In this document: positions 1 through 11,673 of the stretch, piece after piece
Layout: every line of letters begins with the position of its first letter
Position numbering within the stretch: position 1 is the stretch's first letter
DNA from: Marsupella aquatica
Lineage: Eukaryota > Marchantiophyta
Length of the DNA stretch: 64,000 nucleotides
Assembly: GCA_973895155.1 (NCBI GenBank)
Contig: OZ316892.1
Coordinates: 13,578,001 to 13,642,000, forward strand
Direction: 5' to 3'
Made by a program: the position numbers and the translations under genes
Notes under the pieces: model-generated
The model's input: only the letters and a program-made list of their open reading frames with translations
Database searches by the model: none
Told to the model about the DNA's origin: nothing

Positions 1-3000
1 AGAAGAGAATGAGCTTACATCCAGATGCTCTGACAAACTATCTGAAGACGATCCTCCATCGTATGCTGAACGATCAGAAGAAACAACATCTAGGTACTCT
101 CGAGTCAGCAACACAACAACTTCTCTGTATGACTTCTCAGTGCCCAAGCTGCCAAGCAGAGCTAATGCTTCCATCAGCTGTCACCCGACACAACCAACAG
201 GCAGTAGATCAGAGGGCATGCGAAGGTCATCCTTCGTGGTTCCTCATCAGTTTAGTCAAACCTTCCAGTCGGGACTCGCATCAAATTCAAAGGGGTAACT
301 CATAGCTATGTAATTAAAGCAGACAGTGAAAAGCCAGGTACCAACCTTGAGGCGCAATAGGTTAGGTACCGAGATGTCGCTCTGCTCAAAACTTTCGATG
401 AATTGTGGCAGCATGATCTCCACAATCTCACATTTGCTCAATTTCTTAGCTATGTCCGAAAGAAATGAAACAAGATTTGTTTGGACAAAGACAACATGCC
501 GTTCCTGTTCACCCTGTCCAGAAAACAAGACAGGTCAAACGAGCAGACAAAGAAATGTCTCTTGTCCCCGATGAGGTTCTATACCAACTATGTCTGCAAG
601 AACCTTTCCCAACAAGCCAGAGAATATGATCAAACGTCGTTCACGTATATAGGCAAACACATGCTACTTAAAACCCTTGACCAACTCACAGAACCGAACA
701 GTGACAGCTTTACCTGATTCCATTCGAGAAGAAGGAACGATGTTACCTTAACTTACAGGATTTGGACTATTCTAACACAAAGCCTAATCTCCATGTTCCC
801 TAGTCAATAATCTACCCCGTAGAATTTCCTCCGAAGTGTCAAATCCCAACTTGTACTTCAGCACTGAATAAATAAGGAAACCTAACCTGCTCCACCCTCT
901 CGTGAAGATGGGCAGCTAGTGAACTCAGGAAGGACTCAACCGAAGACTTGTCAGAACTCCAGGCAGCCTCGAGGAGGAGGCAGCTTGATGTTACGATGCT
1001 TTCATACGGGCACGCTTGTCCAGCTGTCCTCCAAACTTCGACCTGGAGTCACAAAAGATTGACGATCCGCACAACTATGAGATCAAATCATTGCCAGGCT
1101 CGAACAGTTATGCAGCTTGCCAGACTAATAGGATCAAACAAGATACAAATAAACCCGAACTTGATCTGGACTATACGTAGAGGCTAAGCAAAATTCTTAC
1201 GCGGTATGGTCTGGAAGGATGAGATCACCTGGGTGCATGCTGCCAAAACAATGGACTTGAGCCGCAGAAGAACTGATCTTAAAATTTGACCGCCAAGAAT
1301 TGCAGCAACTTGCGCGACACTACTAAGCAGCGAACCAAACAATAGTTCGCAAGATTTCATCTTACGCCACGGTGATACTATGCATAAATCTGCGGCATCA
1401 AATGAGAGAGGAAGACTGTCACGCAGAGAGACTCTGAACTTGGCATCTGACTCGGATAATAAAAGACATTTGGTCTGAAGTATAGTGGCCTCCTGACCGG
1501 CTTGAAGCTTCAAGTCCAGTTTGGCCTTGAGACTTGAAGCTTCAAGCCTCACCTCTCCTCCGTCTATGGGCCAATCTTGCCTCTTCATCTGGAATGAAGA
1601 AAACAGAGAAATCGTCAGTCCGGAATAGTCGACAAAATTGAGCAAGATACACTCTGTCTACCTTCTACCAAACTACCTAGGGGGGCACAACGAATATATC
1701 AACCTGGGATGAAGTTTTCCAAAAATAGCCAGTAAATCAAAAACGCTCGTGCAAGCTCTGTGACGAACGAAAATTGAAACGTTTGTCTGACTTTCTTGAT
1801 TGCCAGAAAAATGTAATTGCTCCTTGATTGAGCCGGGTGCAGAAATTTGAGATTGGAGCGAGAATTAAGGAGCTGAGAAAGCTTGCCTTGAGAAGAGGAA
1901 GGATTGATCTCAGCATGATGAAGGCTGCAGTCTTCAGCAGCTGGACATGTGCGTCACTTAGCTGTCGACCAGCTCCAATTCTTTCAAATATTTGTATCGA
2001 TAATCTGAACGCCAGTTCTTGCCTTTCAAGAATTGGCAAAGACTCTTCCTCCAAAGAACGGACCAAATGTTGTCCAACGAATTCCCTGTCACGCGGTCCC
2101 TCCGAATGAGGGGCATAAAAGTGATCGAAGCTTCTGCTTCTCGCAGGTGAGCCTTTCGTTCCATTTTGTTTCCCACACGTACTAGGCGTTACCTCGCTTT
2201 CGATCAGCCTAGAAGGTGTTGAAGTAGGAGTGAAAACTGGAGTCGTTGATGTTGTGGAATTGGGAGGGCTTCCCTCTGGTCGCGGAGAAGACTCAAACCT
2301 CGCGATCAACCCGCTAACATTGATCTGGTCATCGGATGGAAAGACAGAAAGCTGTTCCTTTACTTCTTTGTGCGAAGGGGAGTATCCATTTGATAAAGAA
2401 GTATTGTCGCCTCCACCGTTTCTTGAGACAGGTACTATAGGGGAGCACTGTTCAGAAGTAATATCGGAAGGCTCTGCAGCGACACCTCGCTGAAAGTTCA
2501 AAAACCATTGCTCCAGCAAACATTTAATGACTATCTCTGCATCTGGTGCACGCAGAGGTGGACTGTTCTGCGCTAGGGCAACGAGAAAAGATTTAATTCC
2601 TGGAGCGATTGGCGAATTACTCTCTTCTCCAGAATTAGACAGAGTAATGACCCTCGGCACAACACTGGCTATCAATTTGCTTAATTCTTCGGAAGCTGCA
2701 GGGTGCATCTCCGCTACTTTCACCACAGCGAGCAAAAGGTCCGAAAAAAAGAAACTTGCATGAGGGAAGCTGAGTGCAAATTGCTGGAATTCATCCACAC
2801 AGAACTCCGGAATTGCACGTAGGAACTCCAACACAACATTCCAAAGATCTCTCCGAAGCTCTCCACCGACTGAATGTGCGAGAAACTGCGCCACGGCCAG
2901 CATGCTATACAGTTGCCGAACATTCAGACGTGCTGCTCCTGATCTATCCAGTTGCACGGATCCTGCTGCAACGGGAGCCTGCCCAAGAATCATAACTAGC

Positions 3001-3119
3001 TTCTCACTCGCCATTGCCGCATTTCCGGCCAATAGGAGAGAGATTTCCCGCAATGAGGATGTCCAGCCTCCTCTCGCTATGGCAAGGGCGGGCCCCTGCT
3101 GCCCTTCTAGTCCTATCAT
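1..3119 (-). CDS. PI4KA1: Phosphatidylinositol 4-kinase alpha, N-terminal part (partial)
   Basis: Makes phosphatidylinositol 4-phosphate from phosphatidylinositol, in plants mainly at the plasma membrane in a scaffolded complex. Exons on the minus strand are 1887..3119, 1229..1588, 887..1042, 346..513 and 1..177. All junctions are phase 0, giving 698 visible codons. The order and wording of blocks follow plant PI4K-alpha: SEKLVMILG and LYSMLAVAQFLAH near the start, then FDAADLCIVSPWRKMKSCELL, LRLKSIVLAACTQ, MLPQFIESFEQSD and EKSYREVVVLLTREYL. Only about the first third is present; the C-terminal kinase domain lies beyond base 1. The first intron (1589..1886) uses a GC donor. The ATG at 3119 is the first in frame; a later methionine (MASEKL) is an alternative. 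About 13 residues present between exons 2 and 3 in Arabidopsis are missing here, so a small exon may be unrecognised. Family call is strong. Confidence 0.9.
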
Positions 3120-3464
3120 GTCCCTGATGTCCAGTATTCTTTCACAGTAATGTAATTTGCTACATTTAGCTCTACTTGATCCGTCTTGTCTCGATTCACA
3201 CAGCGGTCCTATCGCTCTCTTTGGGATTGGATGACTTTAAACACCAATCCAATTCATTCGAATTTAGTTCGATTCGGGTTAGTAATCCTCATCTTGTGAT
3301 TTTGGAGGCTTCTTCGCCCCCTCGCTGTGCGCAAGGATATGCTCACCGTATTTACACAATTTATCCAAAACGATTCGCGCTTTCTGAGAAAGCAAATGAC
3401 AGTCCTTTGCTCATGGTATAATGGATCTGGATCTGCAGCCGCTGCGAACCGGTTCTTTCACCAC

Positions 3465-3536
3465 AGTACGGGACTTCCTGTTCAAATGCTGCTAAAGAAG
3501 AGTATGGGACTTCCTGTCCAAATGCTGCTAGAGAAG
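3465..3536. repeat. Tandem duplication, two 36-bp units
   Basis: Units 3465..3500 and 3501..3536 differ at only a few positions and share the core GGGACTTCCTG and AAATGCTGCTA. The repeat lies about 350-420 bp upstream of the PI4K-alpha start codon, so it may sit in the promoter or 5' untranslated region. Confidence 0.85.
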
Positions 3537-6500
3537 AGTAATCACATAAAACAGTCTGTGCAGTAGAGTATTGTGATCCCAATGCGTATATAATGCTGAG
3601 GGAGACCCCACTTCACACCAGCTTGCCCTCCTATAAAGCTTCTGCAAATGGCTGCGTAATTATGACGAATCAATTAGTCCTGGCACCTCAATTGGCCTGC
3701 GATAAATTCATGAAATGGAAGTCCCTCGGCTCTCAATCGCTCCGCTCCAAATCACTTTACTCGCAGACAGTCCCCTCTGCTCGAAACAGTGGCAAGACAC
3801 CCAGCAGTCCCCGTGCTGGGATGGAATCAATGAAACAAAATTCACACGAAGACCGCATATTATGTAGCTTCGCTCCCCCTTCATAACTGGAGAACCGGAA
3901 GATTTCATATTTCGTCAATTCTTTCCACCGGCGGCAGGAATGAACTGATGACGGACGATCCAAACTTGCGGCACCGGCACCGGCACCGGCAGGCCACAAC
4001 TCAATCCATGTTGCTCTCGTCGATTACATTGCTCAGAACGAGAATTGAAGTAGTTGTCCAGGATAGGAGGACCTTTCTCCGTCCACGAGCTAATAACTCC
4101 TGCAGTGTATGCCGGGTGATGCAACTCCCGGGACTATTGATCTCGTCGATCTACGGTTCGAGCGGGGGACCAGATCCGTCCTCCTCGACCGCATTGCCCA
4201 GGACCGACACCAATCAATCTACGTCGTCTAGAAATTGCGAAACGCACGGCACTTGCTCTGACTTCGGAACGATTTCCTTTCGGCCCGTACTCCAATAGAT
4301 GAGAATCTGAGATGGCGTTGTCGGCAGATAAACAGAGAGACAGAGAGAGTAGATGAGAAAATACGCGATGGCGATCCAGGCAAACAGACAGGCAGACAGA
4401 AGGGGGACAAAATCATGCAATCCAATCCAATCGAAGCGAGAAGAGGAGAGCAGACAGGAGAGCAAAAGACGAGACTTCGAACTCATACTGATGAGAATGA
4501 CTTCACTGTGTTTCGTAAGCTCTGGCTGTGATTAGCACGGTCGGCGAAAGTAAGGCAGACAACTTATTGTTGCCAGATCTGTCCTCGCCCAATTGACGTA
4601 CGAAGGATGGCAGAAAAGATGCGTCGGACACGGGGTACATTCACTCTCCACCTTGAGAAATGAGAACTCTCGACGTGTTCGTGCCCCAACGAAATGCATG
4701 GACTCTGTGTGGCACATGAAGCAGAGTCAGGACTCAGGAAGTCAGGAGTCACGACTCTGGCAGTGGGGCCAGCGTAATAAAACTCGTGTGATGAGCACTC
4801 CCGGAACTTAGCTTTTCAGTAGTAGTAAGTGCACATAAAAGCAGAGCTCAAAAATGAAGAGTAAATAAAAGAGTATGCTCTCTCAGCGGTCTCAGCTACT
4901 GGTTTTTCTTGCACTTAATGCACTTTCTCTTTGTAAGTTTTCTGTGCATTCATGGAGAAAGGATGCGGAAATCAAGAGGGGTTTGATTTTCTGAGCTTGG
5001 ATGGACTGTGTAGAACGTCTAGAAAGACTCCGGTAGCACCTTTCATGGCTTTGACTTTAAACCTCCACTAGCCATATAAAAAGGGGAATTGTCCACGAGA
5101 TCTCACTTTTTCACTTTACTCTCATTCTTCTCATCTCCCCTTCCATACTGCTCCACAAATTCAGGAAATGATTCTATTTCTGGTGAAACTTGGTGTAATC
5201 AGATGGTGGTTTAAATCTAGCTTGTCAAGGGGCTCCCTACCATTGGCAGCCAGTTTTATATATATCACACCGTGATATAAGGTGTTCCTCATGCCCAAAC
5301 TACTCCAGTAGTCCTTCTCGTACATTCAAGGCTCATGCCCAAACTGTTCAGAGTAAAGCATCTGGTGTCGGTTAGAATATAACATTTGACTGTTTTAATG
5401 CTGGTCGGAAATGGAACAAATGACCTCAAAAAAATCTCAAACTTCGTGAGAGAATAGGATATCAAAGTACATGATGGCGAGAATAAACAATGATCAAAAA
5501 GTTGTCCAAATAAATACATAAAAGTTTGTCAAAACCCAAGAGTTTCAGAATTGGTTGGGGTGCCTGGGAAAACTATTTGAGTAGTCCTTAGCAAAAGTGA
5601 AGCGTAATTCCAAAAACAATAGGTCACTTTTTTCCAGGTGTGAATCGACCGATGACTTTATCGATTCTATGTGGATGGGCAGAAGAACCCCCTCCACTCA
5701 TCCTGACTTGATTTTAAGAAGAATGCACAATGAAGATTTGGCTCATTTTAAAAACTTCCCGTTCAAAATTTTGGATCGGCTCCTACTGAAGCTTCTCCTC
5801 TACTTTTATTAAAAATACTAAAGGTACAAAATCCCTTAGACTTTAAGTGTGTGACCATCTTCATACCATGGCATTAAGTCCTCTACCAGAGGGAGATCCA
5901 TTGGCCCCACTGGTGTCGCTGGCCGGATTGAGTTTCCCTGTGTTGTGTGTCTGTCCTGGTGTAAGTGGTTGTTGCCCCCTGCCTGCTATAAAGTGCCATA
6001 TTATTTTTTTAAATATATATATACCATGGCATAAAGCCGAGACACACAAGCTAAAGCCCTTGTTTTGCGGGCCATTGCGGCCCACTATGCCCTGTAACCT
6101 AAAGAGGATGTTAGTACTATACACTTATAATATTGCGTAGAGTCCATGATTGACATTTCTGATGAAAATTGCAGTACCTCTTTTTTGTAAGCTAAGCTGT
6201 TTCCTTGCACAGCACTCAATAGCTTGGACAGGATGTCTCTATCCAAACCGTTGAAGCTCTGATGGAATCTCAATCCAAAGTTTTGAAAGCTAGATAAGAT
6301 CCCAAAATACTCTTTGCATGAAAGCCAAACTTTTTTACTCTAAATCCATTTTATCCTAATTTAAACAAGTGCTTCCATGAGAGCTTGGAAATCCTATGGG
6401 GGCAAGATTTTTGGGATGAGTATGAGGATCTCAGTGGAGCTTATAGTTCATTACAAAGCATCAATTCCTCCAATTTTCAATCAAAATTGCACTTGCCAAG

Positions 6501-7303
6501 AAAAGCTTGTACTGATTGATACAGCAAGTTGGACTAGACTTTTTGCATGTTAGTCTACTGGCAGGTGAATCTATTGAAGGCTTTAGGCCACTTATTTAAA
6601 TTAAAAAACCATAGCATAGGAGCAAATCTTAGTTTTAGTTTTAGCATGAATTGCCTTCCCTAGGCCCACATTCCATGTAAACTAACAGAGCCAGGCACTT
6701 GAATGTGAACATACCGCCTCCCCCTATTTACCCTCTATTATTTCTCATTCACAATTTTAAATACTTTTCCATAGTTTGCACGCTCTCAGAATTCTGTAAA
6801 ATGAGGGGCCAGGCTCATAACCCATGCCTTTGGCCCTGGGTTTGGTGCAGTTTTATGCGCTATCACATGTCTTGAGCATGTGTGAGGAGTTCAGTTTAAG
6901 TGATGTGCAATCTGAAATATCCCCTGTATAATAACAGTTTAACTAACATTTTATTATTAAAGCGCCAACTCAAGTCTACTTTTAAGAGCCTAGGTCTAGA
7001 GTGAAGCCTCTAGACCGTAACTCTATGGCCATCATGTGCAATGGAGAAACTCATGACATGATGTATGTACATACCAATTTTACTTGATAATTTCTATATG
7101 CACTATGGCCCCACCACAACATATGTGCATTAAAAAATACTCATGTGCACATAAAGGAGAAGGGTATATTATATATGACTATTAAAATGATGAATTTTTT
7201 TTATCATTTCATTAACCTTCAAAGAATATGGATAGAAAAAATATTTTGATAATTTTTTATTGTACTCTCTGCTATTACGTTAAGAACGGGTAGTCGGGGC
7301 TAG

Positions 7304-8175
7304 TATATAGGTAAGAAAGATGTATGAGTCCAGGTAGCACATCAAAAGCCCAGTTTAGCCAACATATATAGGTAAGAAAGATATATGAGTCCAGGTAGCA
7401 CATCAAAAGCCAGATGCGGAAGGAACAACACTCAATGATAGATGAAACAATCATGTCTATTGTAGAATGGAAAATTCATCCAACCTGTGGGCACATGTCA
7501 TGTGACAGAGTACACCCTACCCTAGCCTGTTGTGTTCTGAACCAAAAAGGAACATTCAAGCAAGGAACATTCAAGGAGGATGCGTCAAGCATGGACAAAT
7601 TGATATTCTCCAATGCTGATCACTCTTAATACTGTCAAATGAATAAAGTCACCACTGAGTTTAAGCTTGATTCACAAAGATTGAATGGTTGTTTGACGTA
7701 CAATAACACATCAAAGCTATTGTCGGCAACACAAGTCGCCAGTGAGTTTAAGCTTGATTCCCAAAGATTGAATGGCTGTTTGACAATAACACATCAAAGC
7801 TATTGTATTGTAGGCAACACGACCCATACCAGTCCTCTAGCTACTTGCATGCCATTGTCAGAGAAAAGGTTCAAGAACCAATACAAAGGATGTCCATTCT
7901 CTCACCAAAAAGAATTGGACAGCAAGTCTTTATGGAGTTGGCTGCCCATTATATTTGCCAAGGCACTCATGCAGAGCATGCGGAGGGATAGACAAAGAGA
8001 CATAGAGAAATAGGTTGTTAGTCAATACCTCAGTTATCTTCTTTGAGTGCAGATGCCCATTCTCATAGCACAAAAAATGCAAGATTGGTCAACAAGCTTG
8101 ACAACAGACCTTAGTAGGCCTCTTCTAATGTGGATGCCCATTTCTCACCACAACAAATGCAAGATTGGACAACAG
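7304..8175. repeat. Cluster of three local tandem duplications
   Basis: Three different segments are each present twice in close succession: about 50 bp at 7304..7352 and 7365..7413, about 86 bp at 7647..7732 and 7733..7820, and a more diverged pair at about 8050..8092 and 8120..8175. The units are unrelated to each other. They are probably replication-slippage products in non-coding DNA. Confidence 0.75.
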
Positions 8176-8597
8176 AGGCTGTTAGTGGAATGGGGTGTTT
8201 GACCTCCACTGGTTAACACATGTCAACATTGCCTGTCTACTAAAGTGACTAGATTGATACCCTCAAAAAAATAGGAAAATGGGACCCAATGCCTGTCATT
8301 AATATTAGCCCCGGGGGCAAACCAACTCAAGGGAAACCAAAACTAGTCTGGCCATGAGATTTGGGACAGCCACCTGATAGTGGCCAGCTCAAGTTCCCAG
8401 CTAAATTGATACCTTACTTCTGGGATTTACTAAATTGACATTCTTTTGTTGCATAATACTTACTTGCCCCTGATTTCTTTCTATTTAGCACAATGTTATT
8501 TTTTGCATTCATGGGTTTTTTCATTCATGTCCAATGGTTGTTATTGGATCTAGTGGCGCAATTGTACACACCAGTCTCCCTCAAGGTGACTTGACTA

Positions 8598-8955
8598 TGT
8601 TGAGCATCGACGACAATCGCAGCAAGATGGTTCGTTGGCAAGCCCATGAACCATCCAACGCACAAGAGTCGACACAGAGAGATACGTGGTTCACCTCCAC
8701 ATGAGGCTACGTCCACGGGAACACACAAGAGCTTTACTGCATTCTAGGCCGACCGGCCATACCAAGCATCCACAGCACAAGCTCTCTCTATCTCTCAACT
8801 AGCTCCGTAAGAATGAGCCTGAGTTCCACCTCTCCAAGCAAACACCACTTGGTTATAGAGTGTGCATAGCATGACTAACCTAACCAAGTCTGCAACTAAG
8901 GTTAGCCTTAACTACGATACAGTCGTAACTCTAGACCTAAGAGTAAATCCTAACA
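8598..8955 (-). repeat. 3' LTR of family-A copia element
   Basis: On the minus strand it starts TGTTAGGATT and ends GCTCAACA, the usual TG...CA termini. The polypurine tract AAGGGGGAGA lies immediately outside it at 8956..8970. Compared with the 5' copy it differs by six substitutions, all transitions, and by an extra 13 bases near its outer end. A TATA-like CTATAA (8853..8858) is intact here but changed in the 5' copy. Confidence 0.95.
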
Positions 8956-9145
8956 ATCTCCCCCTTGACTCTGGTCTAGGGAGGGTAAAGATTGCACCCT
9001 ATATGATTGCTCAGCGGGAAGTTCTGGAAAGAAAAACCAAACTGGTTTTTCCCTCTTTATACGAGAGTAGACCATAACTAAGCCGTAGCCTATACAAGGA
9101 ATGAGCAAGAGCATATCTCAGTATCTACACAAATGTTAAGTAACC

Positions 9146-11156
9146 CTACTTGTGAGGCAATTGCAAAACCTGCAACACATCACGGTGTCTAGAAAAACTC
9201 TCCAAAGGAATCACTTTGGTAAAAGCGTCAGCCGGGTTGAGTTTACCGTCAATCTTGACTAGCTCAGACTGATTATCAGACACAGCCTGCCTGATAAAAT
9301 GGTACCTGACATCGATGTGCTTCACTCTGTTGTCCATTACCTGGTTCACAGCAAGATGGAGCGCACTCTGACTATCACAATGGAGCTTCACATTCCCCTA
9401 TGGCAATCTCATCTCAGTGATAAGTCTATCCAACCAAATCGCTTCCTTTGCTGCTTCTGCTGCTGCTTCCGTTGCTGCAACATACTCTGATTCTGTAGTA
9501 GACTGAGCAATACACTTCTGCAGAGTAGACCTCCAACTTATGCATCCACCTCCTAATGTGAACACATAACCTGTTGTTGACCTCCTCCAATCTAGATCCT
9601 GTGCATAGTCAGCATCTACATAGCCCATCAATGATCTAGCATTATCAGCATGTGCATCAAACAATAGACCATGATCCACGGTACCCTTCAAGTACCAAAT
9701 AATCCACTTCACTGCTTCCCAGTGTACCTTCCCTGGATTCGACATGTACCTGCTCACCTTGCCCATAGCCATGGCAAGATCAGGTCTAGTGCAAGTCATC
9801 AAATACATGAGACTCCCCACTGCCTTGTCATAAGGAACCTTTGACATCAGCCCCTTCTCTATCTCATCCGTAGGACAGAAAGCTGATGACAACTTGAAGT
9901 GTGGAGCCAACAGGGTACTCACTGGCTTACTATCCCCCATGTTGAACCTTGCAATTACCTTCTTTGCATAACTGTTCTGCGTCAACCATAGCTTGCCAGC
10001 CTCCAAGTCCCTAGTGATCTCCACACCCAAAATCCTCTTAGCTGGCCCTAAGTCCTTCATCTTAAACTCTGCACTTAGCAGTGCCTTGAGCTTAACAATC
10101 TCAGACCTATCCTTGGCCGCAATAAGCATGTCATCCACATAAAGTACTAAAACAATGAACCCAAATACAACATTTTTCACCCGTTTAAGATACACACATG
10201 GGTCAAACACACTCCTGTGAAAGCCTTGTGCATGAATCCAATCATCAAATCGCTTATTCCACTGTCTTGGTGACTGCTTCAACCCGTACAAGGATCTCAG
10301 CAATTTGCAAACCAAATCTTCTTGCCCTCTCTTCACAAAACCTAGCGGCTGTCTCATGAAGATCACCTCTTCCAAGGTGCCATAGAGGAAGGCTGTGACA
10401 ACATCCATCTGATCTAGCAGCAGACCAAACATTACAACAAGCACACACAATAGCCGTATTGTTGAGTACTTAGCAACTGGTGAAAAGACCTCATTATAAT
10501 CCACACCTTTTTCCTATGTGAATCCTTTGGCTACCAACCTAGCCTTGTAGACCTTCGATCCACCTCCTGTGGACTGATCCTTTAGCTTGTATATCCACTT
10601 GCTGTCCCTCAGGCAGCTTGACAAGCTCCCAAGTTTTGTTGTCCTTCAGTGACTGCATCTCCGTTTGCATTGCTACAGTCCACTCCTGCTTCTCCTTAGA
10701 AGCACTTGCCTCATGAAATGAAGAAGGTTCCCATTCTTCTAGTATCAACGCATCACCCTCATCTTCAGTAACAAAATCCTTCTCTTGCAACTGAGATGAA
10801 TCAACCCACTGTCCATACCTTGGTGGAGCGCGTACAGTGCAACCAGATGTTCTTCTAGCCGATGACTCCGGTTGATCTGCGTTAGCTGGTGCAATTTGAA
10901 GCTCAACAGCATCCACTTGCTGCTCACCAGCATCAACAAACTCCTCTGGTTCCTCTGGCACAGGAACCAGCTCCATAATTGGAACAACTCTTTCTCTCCG
11001 GTCATGCACCTCATGACCAATCTCCTCCTCAACAAGATCCGTAATAGGAGATTTTCCTTTGTCTGTATGGGAGACCTCAGTATTCTTCCCCTCCTTCAAT
11101 AATCTGGATTCATTAAAGGAAACATCCCTACTGACAATGAGCTTACAGGCAATAGG
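9146..11156 (-). pseudogene. Family-A copia pol, reverse transcriptase and RNase H part
   Basis: Left half of the interrupted family-A polyprotein. It contains the RT opening block DYNEVFSPVAKYSTIRLL, the catalytic LVLYVDDMLIAAK, the RNase H blocks GYVDADYAQD and TTGYVFTLGGGCISW, and the C-terminal LHCDSQSALHL and VKHIDVRYHFIRQ. Upstream (to 11156) is the variable linker before RT. Defects: a frameshift near 10600, a TAG replacing glutamine in GFT*EKGVDY, and a TAG near 9395 before LHCDSQSA. The rest of the frame is open, so decay is recent. Confidence 0.9.
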
Positions 11157-11479
11157 TGTGGGGAGAAATTAGATCAGGAAAAACACTCCAAACATACACG
11201 TGCTCAATAGTTACGTGGTTCACCTCAAGGTTGGCTACGTCCACGGGAAAACCAAGCTTTATTAACGATTATGTGTCTACTCAAGCATCACCATAGCTCT
11301 CATCTCTTCAAGCTCTCATCTCTTGCTATATCACTGTGTTCTCTCTTGAGAACTCTCTTGTGTGTTCTCACACCACATAGAAGTTGAAGAGATAAGGACC
11401 AACTCTTCAACTAGGGTTTACTCTAACCCTAGTTAACATACTAACCATAGTTCAACCCAAGACTGAGTTAACCTCTATA
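11157..11479 (-). repeat. 3' LTR of family-B copia element
   Basis: 323 bp, same length as its partner. Nine differences from the 5' copy were counted by eye, all transitions. One changes the terminal TACA to TATA. The polypurine tract CAAGGAGGAGT (minus strand) adjoins it at about 11480..11495. Confidence 0.93.
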
Positions 11480-11673
11480 AACTCCTCCTTGACTCACGTC
11501 TTGGGAGGGTTCATAACATTGTCTTTTCCTTACAAGTCCCTCCGCGGGAAGTTCAAGACAGTAGGGCCAAAAGACCCTCCCCCTAATGCAAGGGTTAACT
11601 AGAACTAAGCCGTAGCCGATAAGCCATCGGATGAAGTACTCATATAGAGACATTTTCTTGGTTAACTCTATAT

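Larger units (their letters stand above)
3120..8597. other. Intergenic region left of the copia cluster
   Basis: No convincing gene was found. Open frames here are short, lack domain signatures and lack plausible splice partners. The first few hundred bases must include the promoter and 5' untranslated region of the minus-strand PI4K-alpha gene, but I cannot place a TATA box with confidence. The interval holds purine-rich runs near 4330-4470, short TA runs near 5262 and 6017, and several local tandem duplications annotated separately. Confidence 0.6.
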
